From Ypsolopha sequella (taxonomy: Eukaryota > Arthropoda > Insecta > Lepidoptera > Ypsolophidae): a stretch of DNA of 64,000 nt. How positions within the stretch are numbered: the stretch's first letter is position 1; every line of letters starts with the position of its first letter. The stretch is taken from NCBI GenBank assembly GCA_934047225.1, contig OW203985.1, forward strand, positions 7,147,501 to 7,211,500. Reading direction: 5' to 3'. Below, piece by piece: positions 9,661-20,839 of the stretch. Below the pieces are notes generated by a model that saw only the letters and a list, made by a program, of their open reading frames with translations, was not told the DNA's origin and did not search any database. Made by a program: the position numbers and the translations under genes.

Positions 9661-10439
9661 GGAAACGGAACTTTCTATCGATTATAGTAGGAATAGCATG
9701 TTTGGACTCTTTCAATTTCTTTTTTTACATGACTGCCCAAAAAAAGAGTGTTGTGTTCTGAGGGTTCAGAAATATATGTTTGTCCATTTCTTTGTTCCAC
9801 CCAAAAAGTTCATGATTCCACCATAACTTTATTAGAGGTCTCATATGACATTTCTAAAATATCTCTCGACCTTTTGCGGTGTTTTTAAATAAATAAAAAG
9901 ATTTGAATATAATTTAAATATAGTATGGTATAAAAGTCCGTCCCAAATCCAATCGCTTAAGTAAACCACATTTTCTATATCTTTGTTTATATCAGTACAA
10001 ACCACCCTAATTTGAAAGCCGTTTTGCCAAATTTCGCTGTACGGGGCTGTTTTCAGTAGATATCATATTTAAATCGGATGACAAAAAATATTTCATTGGT
10101 AACAAAGACTTATATGGAATAAAAGAAACCCTTTTTATTAAGTTCATATAAAATTATAAAAGAAAATTATAATCAAAACTGCCAAATTTTCGGAAAATAG
10201 TGCAAAAGGTGTTGTTGTTTTTGGCTATTCAGAGCATTATTTCATTAAAATGAATGATACTTTATAAAACTTGAATTCAATACTATAATTCAAGTTTATT
10301 AAAGTATTTTAATTAAATTGAATTCAATACTAATTCAATACACATGTCAAACATTCAAAAACATAAAATCACTCTTTGATAAATTTTATAAATTACAAAA
10401 AAAAAACTGTAATTAAAGATTAAGTTAAATGCATTCTGT
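9661..10439. other. AT-rich sequence with a small inverted repeat
   Basis: Around 10258-10340, pieces of TGAATTCAATACTA and AACTTGAATT repeat in direct and inverted order. Nothing else recognised. Confidence 0.45.
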
Positions 10440-10835
10440 GCACGAAACTAAATCGTATGAGGCCATGAGGCCTCTTAATGCCTGAACCGATTTCGAAGTG
10501 TTTGAAATTTTATTGTTAAAATCTTTGTATCATCCCGGGTGAAATAGGCTATCCACACGGTGTAAATTAAAATAAAGAATTCTCTAAAGTAAAGATTCAT
10601 GATAATCCATAAAACGCTGGAAGACACAAAAGCATCAATGCAATAAACAAAAAAAAAATTTCGAAAACGCGGCTTGGCCTTCGGCCTCACCAAAGACACT
10701 TTAACAAAGCATTTATTACCTATATAAAAACAAAAAACGTTATGTTCGGAAACGTGGCTCGGTTTTCAGCATAAATTTAGAAAACGAAAACGTGGCTAGG
10801 CCTTATTCGGCCTCGTCACACACGTAAAACACGTA
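10440..10835. repeat. Short 'ACGCGGCTTGGCCTTCGGCCTC' repeats
   Basis: The motif ACG(C/T)GGCT..GGC(C)TT..CGGCCTC recurs at about 10665-10690 and 10790-10817, with a weaker copy (ACGTGGCTCGG) at 10752. The open frame on the minus strand has no protein features. Confidence 0.4.
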
Positions 10836-11185
10836 GTACAGAATTTTACAAAAATCGTCGTCTAATAGAGATGAATGCGGTGCAAAATTTAGTAAGAAAA
10901 ATCGTATTCCCTTGTGTAGTAATTTTAAACTTGGCGTAAATAAATAAGATTGAGAATTGAAAATAAATAAGATGTAATTAAGGTTTAGGGATGCATCAAG
11001 AGAGCATTTTACGAAAAAACATTGTTTTGCCTGACGGGATGTTAAATTTCCATGGGAAAATCTAATTTGAATTTATATGCAAAGCCCACGCGAAACAAAT
11101 CGCGGGAAAAACCTAGTTTTATTATAAAAAAAGCTTGTATGGAATATCTGCTCATTTCAGAGTTTGATTTTAATCCAAATAATCC

Positions 11186-11334
11186 TAAATTAACATTATA
11201 TCATTGCAGTATAGAAACACAGGGGGAAAAGTAAATCTGGATGTGAGGAGCTCTGAACCGGGATCAGAGCTCCTTACATCCAGATTTACTTTTCTTTCTG
11301 CGTTTCTATACTGCAATGATATAATGTTAATTTA
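11186..11334. repeat. Long hairpin: 71-bp near-perfect inverted repeat
   Basis: Arms 11186-11256 and 11264-11334 with a 7-nt loop. Outer part TAAATTAACATTATATCATT, inner part GGAGCTCTGA|ACCGGGA|TCAGAGCTCC. The mismatches cluster around ACACAGGGGG versus CTTTCTGCGT. It could be a palindromic MITE or a hairpin RNA source; no transposon ends were identified. Confidence 0.85.
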
Positions 11335-11868
11335 TATTTCCTTGCGATGGATAAATCGCCAAGTGTTCAAACATAGAAATATATTTCTGTCATAGTTTTC
11401 AAATAATCCTAAACCTTGATATGAACACTTTTTTTAGAGTCATCTTAGGTTTTTTATATATCAGTATTGAAATGACTTCCGAATCTGTTTTGATAATAGT
11501 GAGCATTATATTTTTGGCAGAAGTGTGTTTCTTTTGAATATAAATTATAGTTTTGTGGGAACCATCCTCTTAATAATCTGTAAAATTTTAAGAAGTTTGC
11601 AGACTAACATACAAATTAGAGTTTAGAGAACGTACGCGATTTCCCAACGGAACGTGCTTAAACAACTTTGCACATAGCTCTAAAGGTCGTAAAAGCAAAG
11701 TAATCAGAAACGTGTCCTGTTTCATATAAGTCCTAAAACACAGCTCCTAAAAATTACAGTCTAGAAAACGTGTGCTCTAAAGTCAGCCACCAACTAACGA
11801 CTGAACCAGGTTTTGGTTTCCAATTTTATTATTTTTGTCGAACATTTAATACTAGGTTAGGAAACTAG
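11335..11868. other. No recognised feature
   Basis: AT-rich; nothing seen on either strand. Confidence 0.5.
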
Positions 11869-12397
11869 TGCAAAACGGACGTTATTAAACACGGTGTGAG
11901 GCAAGGGGGTTTGTCTTCACCTACACTTTTCAATCTGTACATGGACAGCCTGGTTGTTGAACTGAGCAGTTCGCATCTTGGTTGCTATATTGATGGAACC
12001 TGTGTCAGTAATCTAAGCTATGCCAATGATATGGCACTGCTCTCTCCAACAGTCGATGCTCTTAGAAAACTCATTTCATACGCATGCGAACATGGTCTTA
12101 AATATAATACAAAGAATATTTACTGATATTTAAGTCTGGTAGTAAAAATTTGACTGATGTACCACCAATACGGGTAGACTCTGAATTGCGTTAACAGACT
12201 TAAATACCTCGGGCACATTCTCACTGAAGATCTTGATGATGATCGTGACATTGAGAGGGAACGCATAGCGTTGACAGTCAGGGCAAATATGTTGGCTCGC
12301 AGGTTTACAAAGTGCTCCAAAACATGTAAAAATTACTTTATTTAAAGCCTACTGCCAGTCTTTCTACACCTGCAGTATATGGGCCAATTATACGTAA
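11869..12397 (+). pseudogene. Non-LTR retrotransposon reverse transcriptase fragment
   Basis: A decayed RT core in pieces. GVRQGGLSSPTLFNLYMD (RT palm motif) and LSYANDMALLSP (the YADD catalytic box with Asn for the first Asp) are in the frame of 11896. IFKSGSKNLTDVPPIRVDS follows in another frame (12126). NRLKYLGHILTEDLDDDRDI returns to the first frame (12190). VKITLFKAYCQSFYTCSIW ends it in the third (12323). A LINE RT thumb normally has this order. At least three frameshifts, one stop and the YAND box show it is dead. The clade cannot be fixed by eye. Confidence 0.88.
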
Positions 12398-12774
12398 AAG
12401 ACTCTGCGTGTTATTTATGCTTTCAGAATCAGAATAAAAACAATATTTTAACAAAAATATGTCCTCTGATACTTAAAAACCGTCGATTATTTCTGGAAAA
12501 ATTGCCCGAAAACGCATAAAATGGTTTAATAATTATACAAAAAGATCAATTATATCTCATAAATTACTTGATATAATAATAATAATACCTTTTCGATAAG
12601 GTGGGTAAGGCTGAACTCATATTAAAGGCTACTAAGCTGTAAGACTGATTAAAATGTTGCAATGAACCAAATGTTTAAGGTATGTCAATTCTTCGTAACA
12701 GCAAGCCATTGACAATGGGGATCCACAGTCAAAGCTCGACTAACGTGGTCGTGGAACCAGTTTGTGTTTTAAGC

Positions 12775-13180
12775 GGTGTGTACGGAACCCTCAGGGCACG
12801 AGTTCTATTCGCATTTGACTGGTTTTTTAGGGTTCCGTACCTCAAAATGAAATAACGGAACCCTCATAGGGTCTATTTGTTGTCCGTTTGCCCGTCTGTC
12901 TGTTTGACCGCCTGTCAAGGCTCTTTTGGTCGGGCCCCGTGTGAGATATTAAGTTACAACTGATCGCCCAACAGAAGTCTAAAATCAGGGTTCTAACTCA
13001 ACACAAAACAAAAGTTATTGTCATTTAGGTAATCAATTTCATACAAATTTGCTCACCGTGAAAACCTATAGGGCACTTCCAGTTCACATAGAAACTTGAA
13101 ATTTCGTTCACAGGTAGGTCTTATAGCACACATGTGTAGGGAAAATTCTGACAGTTACCTAAATTTAATTATTTAAGAAG
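12775..13180. repeat. Fragments of the 'TACGGAACCCT' family and flanking repeat
   Basis: GTGTACGGAACCCTCAGGGC, then GGGTTCCGTACCTCAAAATG and TAACGGAACCCTCATAGGG, followed by CCGTCTGTCTGTTTGACCG. The two ends face each other, as if two copies had joined. Confidence 0.5.
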
Positions 13181-13654
13181 TAATTTAGAAGTTTATGTTG
13201 TGTTAAAACATCACTTAATTACAAAAGTTCAAGCACTCTAAAAGTTTCCACAAATTAATGGAAAACTTCGATATTCCTTTAATTTTCTTGCCATTTCCCA
13301 AAAGATTATAAAGGTAAATTGAAACTTTTGTGAAGTTCAAGGTGGGCCATCACGCCCAGCTGCCATATAAATGCTTTAGGTGTTTGATTCCAATAAAATT
13401 TTGCACACATCTTTATATACATATAAAGATAAAGTTTCCCTTTCCCCCTACACCACACTCAAAATTTCAAAATTCAAAAAGTTTATTTTGCAAAGTAGGT
13501 ATATATAATACACGTTTCACAAGTCAAATTTTAATCTTATAAAAATATATGTAATAAAATAATAAATGTGCATGAACTACTTAGATTAAATGTTTTTTTA
13601 ATTTATGTAGCAATATATATACGATTAAAATTATAGGTAAAATATTATTATACA
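13181..13654. other. No recognised feature
   Basis: AT-rich. The short frame at 13330-13542 has no motif; I do not call it a gene. Confidence 0.45.
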
Positions 13655-13790
13655 AGGTGAAATCCAATCAACCGCCCGAACCCATACCGGAGACCCGGCC
13701 AGGGACCAGGAACAAGGTTCAATGATCACCAACCGAGCCCCCAGCACGAATCCAGGCGGCCGACCAAATCCTATCCTATATACTACAAAG
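13655..13790. repeat. Partial AGGTGA foldback element
   Basis: TACAAGGTGAAATCCAATCA, ACCGCCCGAACCCATAC and GGAACAAGGTTCAATGATCA match the left arm of 193-446; a short inverted right arm ends in GGCGGCCGACCAAATCC. Confidence 0.6.
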
Positions 13791-14267
13791 TAATAGGTTA
13801 CATATATTATATAAATACATGCCTACCTCCGCCCATTCGATTAGTCTTGCTAAGAAGAACGGGCAAGAAACTTGGCAAGATCATGTCTTTTTTTTAATAT
13901 AAACTTATACTATACATTAAATTACTTATATCTACTTTAACCAAGGGATAAGAAAATACAAGACAGCAGGAATTCAGGTTAATGAAAAAAGAAAAACATA
14001 TATATATCTTTGCCTACCTGTCTCATAAAGTCTATTTCCTTTTACAGTCTGTAATTAATTAATGTTAACTCTTAAGAGGAATCAAAAGTTAGGAAATTAT
14101 ATTAATTAATATAATATAATACTCAGACCCATTTCTCATCAAAACGTGCTAGATGGCTAGATATACAAAAAGCGCCAAATTTGTGACTGTTTATTTATAG
14201 AAAAGAGTATAAACTTAGTCTTCTTTACATGAATGACGTTTGTATTTATCTCTTTTTTTATTTCCAG

Positions 14268-14430
14268 TGTAGATAAAAATTATACAACTTGCAAATTTTG
14301 CGTAAAAACGAGACAATATTCACGATATCACCGATCGTCAACCCTTTTTGTCGGAGCGTGGTCACATGCTTTCTGTACATTAGTGATTGAAAAAGAAACG
14401 TATAAACCAAAGTGCGATTATAAATGTTGA
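14268..14430 (+). other. Weak candidate exon
   Basis: A good acceptor (TTTTTATTTCCAG, 14255-14267) precedes an open stretch with five cysteines (starting VDKNYTTCKFCVKTRQYSRY) to a stop at 14428-14430. It is also phase-compatible with the TM7 exon at 5594. I recognise no family, and a chance frame is equally likely. Confidence 0.2.
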
Positions 14431-14569
14431 ATCATTGTTTCCAACATGAACAGACCATAATGTACATAAACAACGGCTCTTTAGAAGAAAATAAAAAAAA
14501 GTCATTATAATTGGTTCAATCTTTACCGTGTTGTGTTTACATGAACACTTTGTCAGTTACGTAATAGGT

Positions 14570-15060
14570 ATTTACATATGAAATTGCAAAATTTTCTTAC
14601 AGATTCATGAGTTCATAATTTCTGTTAGAATGGCTTTTTCAATTGTTTGTTTTTTGTTTGAAAGTAATTTAAGGTTTAACATCTACGTATTAAATTTGGT
14701 TTTTATTTTCAGTTTGATTTAAAAATGATATCTTCAAAAACAGTTCATCCTAAATGCCATCCATTTCTATGGTAAGGTTCGTAATAATTTTTTACAGCTG
14801 ACACTTTTCAGAAATTAAATTAATGTTGCTGTTAGCTTAATGCTGTCTCATTCATACACATAATAATTGGATTTGCCATTCCTAAAAAAATGCAAATTTT
14901 TTGTACTGAAAATTGAGTTTCCTTCAAATTCTCTGTAGGAAACGGCAGTTCCATATTATTATGTAAAGACCTAATAATTAAATTTTTTGTTGGAGTCTTG
15001 GTATAATAATGTTTATCACAGTAGGGATGGTTATTAGAGGTGAGAAAGAAAACATGGTTT
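14570..15060 (+). repeat. Dispersed repeat shared with 32420-33170 (inverted there)
   Basis: TTTTCTTACAGATTCATGA, TTTGTTTTTTGTTTGAAAG, CCATCCATTTCTATGG, TTACAGCTGACACTTTT and CAATTATTATG-linked GGATTTGCCATTCCTAAAAA occur in the same order in both copies. The minus-strand frame across it is incidental. Confidence 0.7.
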
Positions 15061-15364
15061 GACAAAGGCTACGTGACCAAAACAAAAAAAAAATACATTT
15101 GATAGGTTTGGCAGTTGCTAAAAAGTGGTCCAATTCACATGAAACTCGCTACCAAGAGGCATTTTCGATCGCTGATTATGGTCCTGTATTCAAATTTGAC
15201 ACTTTTTGGCAACTGATAGGTTTTTGACAGTTTTTCGGCAAAACTTTGATTGGCCATATTCACGAGTGATTTCCACGCATAATGTCGGAGATACATTATG
15301 GCAGGCAGGACAACATAACGATACTATTTCAATCCTTATAGGACAGCCATCACTGACACTGTCA

Positions 15365-15487
15365 ATTTATTTTACTTTCTGACACATCGGTCGTTTTCAA
15401 CACATCTGTCACTTTTGATATATCTGTCAAATTTGACATCTGTCACTATTTACATATTTGTCACTTTTGACACATCTGTCACTTTCG
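15365..15487. repeat. Minisatellite, ~16-19-bp unit (ACACATCTGTCACTTTTG)
   Basis: About six imperfect head-to-tail units: ACACATCGGTCGTTTTC, ACACATCTGTCACTTTTG, TATATCTGTCAAATTTG, ACATCTGTCACTATTT, ACATATTTGTCACTTTTG, ACACATCTGTCACTTTCG. Confidence 0.75.
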
Positions 15488-15720
15488 TAAGAGTTGCGCA
15501 GTAACGTTCATTCGTACAGGCGTTCTTCGGAGTAGCGTTCGTTCGAACTCGAGTTCTTTGAATTTCCGTCCTTTCGACCTTGAGTCCTTCGACGGGGTGT
15601 TCTCCAAACTTAAGTTATAAACTCAATTCTTATTAATATAATCTTTTTAAGACAACGTAACGGATTGAGTTAAATCGAGCTTATATCCGTGCTGCTTTTA
15701 TATAATGATTTTGTTTCAGA
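15488..15720. other. Moderately GC-rich segment, unassigned
   Basis: GCGTTCTTCGGAGTAGCGTTCG-type degenerate repeats (GTTC.TTCG) run to about 15610, then AT-rich sequence ends in an acceptor-like TTTTGTTTCAG at 15710-15720. Confidence 0.35.
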
Positions 15721-15830
15721 TGGTGTTTTTCTGTGAAGTCTGACAGTGGGAAGCAGCCCACGCCACAACCTTCAAGCCAGGATATGACCGCTTGCGTGAT
15801 AAGAGGCAGCCAGACTGGACGCACAGGTTC
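15721..15830 (+). other. Unassigned exon-like or repeat-like segment
   Basis: Directly follows TTTTGTTTCAG. One frame reads QWEAAHATTFKPGYDRLRDK and on to QPDWTHR; it is broken upstream by a TGA. The GC content is higher than the surroundings. The downstream CACAG|GTTCAT is a poor donor. It could be a processed fragment or part of an unknown multi-copy element. Confidence 0.3.
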
Positions 15831-15843
15831 ATAATTTTCCTAA

Positions 15844-16030
15844 TCTGTATATATAAAATTCAAAGTCCTGACTGACTGACTGATATTATATCAACGCACA
15901 GCCTAAACCGCTGGTCCTAGGAACTTGATATTTTGCATATAGATACCTTATATAGTGTAGGCATCCACAAAGAAAGGACTTTTCAAAATTCACCCCCTAA
16001 GGGGGTGAAACGAGGGTCCAAATTTTGTAT
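15844..16030 (+). repeat. Possible Helitron 5' end, 'CCTGACTGACTGAC' family (copy 2)
   Basis: Begins A|TCTGTATATATAAAATTC, the usual TC start of lepidopteran Helitrons, followed by CCTGACTGACTGACTG and CACAAAGAAAGGACTTTTC. No CTAG end could be matched to it, so it is probably truncated. Confidence 0.5.
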
Positions 16031-16892
16031 GGGGAAACAAGATTAGTTAGACTATTTTGTCTTTCATAAGGGCCCAGCCTCAAAGCAGTTTTGCTTGTTG
16101 ATTTTACAAAATATATCGTCATGACATGAATACCCGAGGGAGTGTCAGAGTTGTCTCAAGTGTGAACTGTGAAATGCAAGTCACAGTCTACACTCGGTAC
16201 ACCCACGTTTCACCTACGATTATTACGTCCCAACTTGATGATTATCAGAGCTCTATCTCCGTACTTCGGGCACGCATAGGACATGCAGGTTTCCATAAGA
16301 TGTTTTCCTTCACCGTTCAGCAAGTGGTTAGTAAAAATAAATATAGTCCGTGTTTTTACACATAACTTAGGTAAGTGGTAAACAAAGCTCACTCCATCAC
16401 ATATCACGACATTCCGAAAGAACCACGCAACGTAGATTACCACAGTAAGTTACAGACACTAGAAAACCATTTGTAGTCTTAATATCTTAAATTTTACCAA
16501 GTTTCAAATTGTTTCCTGGCATTCAAAATGAATTGAGGTGGATGGTCCAAGTAAATTTTTATACAAACGTATTGGAACCAATAACAACGAATAAATATTA
16601 GAAATATTAGAATACATTTCGTTTTGTTACTTTTTTCTACAAGTTTCATTAATTTTGCACCCGCGAATAATCAGATATTTTTACAAACAAAATGTTCTTA
16701 TCTTGCTATTCAAAACTTTCGTAGTCCAACGTATGAAAGTTTTAAATAACACAATAAGATAGTAAAAACAATTGCTTTGTAAAATAACCGATTATTTGCG
16801 AGTATAAAACTAATTGATTGTGTAGAAAAAAGTAACAAAACGAATTTAAATACTTCTGTCATCGGTCGTTATTGGTTCCCACACGTTTGTGT
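16031..16892. other. No recognised feature
   Basis: Overlapping opposed short frames at 16126-16443 show no known motif. The rest is AT-rich. Confidence 0.45.
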
Positions 16893-17185
16893 AAAAACCG
16901 GCCAAGTGCGAGTCTGCCATTATCTATAAAAACAGCAAAAACATATGTCTGTTGTATAGGAGCCCCCTTAAATATTTATTTTATTCTGTTTTTTAGTATT
17001 TGTTGTTGTAGCGGCAACAGAAATATATCATCTGTGAAAATTTCAACTGTCTAACTATCACGGTTCATGAGATACAGCCTGGTGACAGACGGACAGACAG
17101 ACGGACAGACAGATAGACAGACGGAGAGCGGAGTCTTAGTAATAGGGTTCCTTTGGTTACCCACCCTTTGGTTACGGAACTACGG
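16893..17185 (+). repeat. Dispersed repeat 'CCGGC..GACGGACAGAC..' (copy 2)
   Basis: Collinear with 2408-2694: AACCGGCCAAGTGCGAGTC, AGGAGCCCCCTTAAATATTT, AGCGGCAACAGAA, GAGATACAGCCTGGTGACAG, a GACGGACAGACAGACGG-type run and TTAGTAATAGGGTTCC. Confidence 0.8.
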
Positions 17186-17472
17186 TTAAATAGGATCTAA
17201 GTCATAAATATTCTTAATTTCGACCTTGGTATTTATTTAGTTAAAGTTCTTGAAGAAATTTATATTCTTATCAAAGCACATCATTCCAGATATTTTGTAG
17301 TTTGTCATATATTTTTTTCATTTTTTTTATATATTTATTTGAAATATAATTAAATTAAAAAAGTAACTTAAATTTAAAACTAATTAATCCTATGAAATAT
17401 TAAAAACATAAACAAACTTAACTGCTAAAAATAAATATATTACAAACTAAACTAGATAAAAATATGTTTACA

Positions 17473-17691
17473 CTAAATGTCATCGCTATCACTGGGCAGG
17501 GTACCCAAGACACTGGCTCCATTACCTCGTTGGAAAGCAAGACTAATAGGGCTGGAGCTTACCTCCAGCTTCTTCAGGGGGTGATTAAAGAAGCTGGAGT
17601 AAGTTCCAGCCCTTGGGTCCCCTGAGGCATCCATATTTTTTTTTATTAACATAGCAACTGAATTAAATAGGTCCTTACCGCGGCTTTGCAA
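17473..17691 (-). other. Unidentified short open frame containing a hairpin
   Basis: A 72-codon frame (MQSRGKDLFNSVAMLIKK...; acidic end TLPSDSDDI) that resembles the C-terminus of a protein rather than random AT-rich sequence. Minus-strand sequence at its start, AAAGCCGCG|GTAAGG, resembles a donor. The middle is made of the hairpin at 17548-17613, so the frame is at least partly repeat-derived. I do not recognise a family. Confidence 0.3.
17548..17613. repeat. 26-bp hairpin
   Basis: AGGGCTGGAGCTTACCTCCA.. (17548-17574) pairs with ..GGAGTAAGTTCCAGCCCT (17588-17613) around a 13-nt loop, with one or two mismatches. Confidence 0.75.
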
Positions 17692-17987
17692 TGTCGCCAG
17701 TAGTTATTCCTCAGCATCTATTATACAATGATTATTGATTTATTAAAATGAGAACGGAATTTCAAGGACTTACTGTTATCATTTAAATTTAGATAAGTTA
17801 TGATCAATAGAGATGTTATGCGGTTGATAATGTTCATCTTTGAGTCCCTTCTTGACAGGTTCTTTAAGAAGTTCTTTACGAATTCGAACCGTTGAATGCT
17901 TTGTCCATGTTTATTCTGCGAATCTACCTTAGAATCTCATAATGATAAACTACAAAAGGAATCTCTTTAAAAGGAGATTTTTTCATT

Positions 17988-18289
17988 TAAGAGCGGTTTC
18001 GAAGCTGGATTGTGGAAAATCCGCCTTTTTGTTATTAATCGAAACAGAACAATTAAATTAAAAATTCTCTCAATAGTTATTCAACAAAACCTTATTACCT
18101 ATGTATTGTGTATGTTGCCATCGCAAAGTTTCCATTGGTTTCTGTGTGCATTGGTCTTTGCAATGGCAGCATCATAGGTAATAAGGTTTTGTTGAATAAC
18201 TATTGAGTTAATTTTGAATTTTAGTGTTCTGTTTCGATTAATTAGAAAAAGGAGGCTTTTTCACAATCCGGCTGCGAAACCACTCTTAA
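17988..18289. repeat. Long foldback element (~115-bp arms)
   Basis: Outer ends TAAGAGCGGTTTCGAAGC and GCTGCGAAACCACTCTTA. The arms remain complementary through ATTAATCGAAACAGAAC and CAATAGTTATTCAACAAAAC to ACCTATG/CATAGGT. The centre folds again (TTGCCATCGCAAAG versus CTTTGCAATGGCA). No ORF; probably a MITE. Confidence 0.8.
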
Positions 18290-18596
18290 TATAGATAACT
18301 TCTTCAATACAATATAAATTTAATAAAGCAGTAGAACCCGGTGTGTCTGTACATTAAATAAAAGTACTAAAAATATAAAGGGGTTGACTAAAAAAGAGTA
18401 ATATAACACAAATCAGCGATTTTTAGAATTCTTTTCTGTCTTTCTGTCTGTTCGTCTGTTTGTTTGTTTGTGCACATCTCCGAAACTTCTGAACGAATTT
18501 TTATGTAGTTTTCACAGGTGGACAGAGATTAATTTGGAGTAGAAAATTATAGGCTTTGTTATATTAAAATTGGATGTCGGAAAAAAATATCGTCAT

Positions 18597-18770
18597 TTAA
18601 AGATTTTTGCAAAGACGCTGTCGTCGTTGCAATACCGACGACAGCGCCTTCTGTTCAGAATGAGCGAGGCCTGAAATCACATAACGCCATTTGTGCATTA
18701 CCAGCTGGCATATCAAGTACTTACAAAAATTCTGTGTACAAGTATGGTGGAAAAATCCTTCGTTCCAGAT
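18597..18770. other. Unassigned; small hairpin
   Basis: GCTGTCGTCGTTGCAATACCGACGACAGC forms a near-perfect 12-bp stem at about 18615-18645; otherwise nothing is recognised. Confidence 0.4.
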
Positions 18771-18774
18771 ATGA

Positions 18775-18847
18775 AACTCGGTAGCACAATCGATAGCGCG
18801 TCTGTCATATAAGGAGAAGGTCACAGGTTTAAATCCAGACCCGAGGA
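18775..18847 (+). pseudogene. tRNA-like sequence with pol III boxes and terminator
   Basis: An A box-like TAGCACAATCGATAGCGCG and a B box-like GGTTTAAATCC lie 35 bases apart. A partial acceptor stem (CTCGG/CCGAG) brackets them, and a T6 run follows at 18848-18853. The anticodon region (TCTGTCATATAAGGAGA) does not form a clean 5-bp stem, so I call it a tRNA pseudogene or tRNA-derived relic, perhaps of an Ile(UAU)-type tRNA. Confidence 0.5.
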
Positions 18848-19309
18848 TTTTTTAAATTAAAGTTTTATTAATAAATTTGTTTCTGATTGATTTTTAGTTT
18901 GTAATGCACTCTAATAATTAAATCACTGAATTAAGTGAGATAGCGTAAAAACAGTTAACATGACCGTATTGTACAAAAAGGGGAGATATTTCTGCCAACA
19001 AACTGCCTTGCAGTTTGGCGGGATATAATACACTCTTCCACGCGTTTTCTTATTTGGCGTTTGGGATAATACAGAACTGAATAGACGATATGTATCTAAT
19101 GTGCTGTTAAGGAAGTGAATAAACGATTATTATTATTATTATTAATAATTAACTAAAAATTGTAAAGCTAAGTATATTTGATACCTTGAAAAAACTGTAA
19201 AGGAGCTGTGTCCATCAGTACATTGGATATTCCAAAAAATAAACGTGGTTTATGATACTATTACAAAAAAAAGGTATTTTTGTCGGTATTAAATGCATCA
19301 CGCAAAAAC

Positions 19310-19540
19310 TACTGAACGAGGGTTTTGATGTGGTTGCCACTGTTCGATCCTCGGCAGTGAGGCATGGGTTTCAAATAAAGAAGGAGGGGACGTGAATTAA
19401 TTTGAATTCATATGAATTCACTGTTCGCTAACTTATTATCCAATTTAAAAACTGGGATACTTTTTACTGCGGGATTTCCAAGGGATTACACTGTAGCTAC
19501 TATATTTTTCCACGCGTACGAAGTCGCGGGCAACAGCTAG
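19310..19540 (+). mobile_element. Helitron-like 3' end
   Basis: GCGTACGAAGTCGCGGGC (imperfect hairpin) is followed by AACAGCTAG|T, the lepidopteran Helitron 3' signature with CTAG at 19537-19540. The start is unclear. The sequence around 19445-19490 is an ordinary non-coding part of such elements. Confidence 0.5.
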
Positions 19541-20091
19541 TAAGGTTATAATTTCGATTTTAGAGTTTTTAGTTTTAAATTTATGAAAATTTCTAATAAT
19601 TACGCATAAAATCTGATGCCATGACTCTTGCAGTGTTTGCTCGAGTTGCCATTTCACGGTGCAACCCGGCATTTTGTTATAGTTTTGTCGTGCTCACTAG
19701 TGCGGATGGCGCACCGTGCAGCGCAAGACTGATCAACGTAATACACATAAATATAAGCCTTGCCTACCTGGGCACATAAATGGTGGCGTCAATTTTTAAG
19801 CGAGTTTATGCTTCCATAAAATTGGTTGGTTGGTTGAAACTATTAGTTCATCAGATAATTTGTCCACAGAGCTGGAGGGACTGGAAGGCGAGGAATGTGT
19901 TTAGCAGCGGCTCATGCGGCGGGCACGTAGCTACGCCCACCGGTGTGGGGCACCCGGCCTTACCCGCAACTGCCGGGTTAACAACGCGGCCGACCACTCA
20001 GGTAACTGTTCACCACAATCTCACACTTACACATAAATAAAAAATGTTTCGAGTGAAAATTATCCAATTAGGTAACTGCTGGCTTTGCAAT

Positions 20092-20415
20092 CACGTGGTA
20101 GTGCTGATGCCGGGCTCGACTGTGGAGGTACCACTATCTTACTTGGAAACCCCCTCGAAGTAATTCGGGGGAGAGTAAGAGGACAGCTCACAGGCAAAAA
20201 ACTAGGAGGCCCACCATGCCTGGGACCGATGGATGGTGGTATATCCATCCCTAATAGCCGAGCCTTATATGGAACAGACTGGTGACGGGCAGTGGAGTCA
20301 CTGGTGCGAGGGTTCCGGCACCGTGCTCACCAACCTGCCTGCCCAGCGTGTGTGAGTGGGCAATTCTTCCAGGATGACCGCCCGGAGTGGCAAAGTCCTG
20401 GAAAGGCTTATGGAC
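20092..20415 (+). repeat. GC-rich dispersed repeat 'GATGCCGGGCTCGA' (copy 1)
   Basis: GCTGATGCCGGGCTCGAC, GTGGAGGTACCAC, GGGGGAGAGTAAGAGGACAG, CCCACCATGCCTGGGACC, GACTGGTGACGGGCAG and GGCAAAGTCCTGGAAAGG. Nearly identical at 34938-35275 and, truncated, at 56449-56547. Both strands have open frames but no known motif. It is probably the 3' region of a non-LTR element or a SINE. Confidence 0.75.
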
Positions 20416-20839
20416 AAACTAGGCTGATGGATGGATGAAGGTTTTGCAATGCAAAGATAAATGTCTGGTAAAAACGTTAAGCGGGTATGTAAGTTGACTC
20501 AACATAAATTTAGGAAGCCTCGTCCTAATATACTTAGCCACATTAAACAAGTTGCTTTATGAATGCTGCTAAATGGTTTGTATGTTATGTATGACGAAAC
20601 AAATTATTTGAGAACGATATTTTCTAGTATTCAACTTATTTGTCTTTCATAGGAATCGGCACCGCCTAGATGATCTAAGAGATATCCTATCCCACTAATA
20701 TTATAAATTCATCCCGAAAAAAAAAGAATACTGTTCCCGTGGGAAAAAGGATGACGTAAAACCGAATATCACGGGGGATGAGCCGCGGGCAAAAGCTATG
20801 TAGTATATAATATAATACATAGGTTTTATATTTGGTCCG
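20416..20839. other. Mostly unassigned; eroded Helitron-type end
   Basis: GAGCCGCGGGCAAAAGCTATG at about 20778-20798 resembles a mutated Helitron 3' end. Confidence 0.35.
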
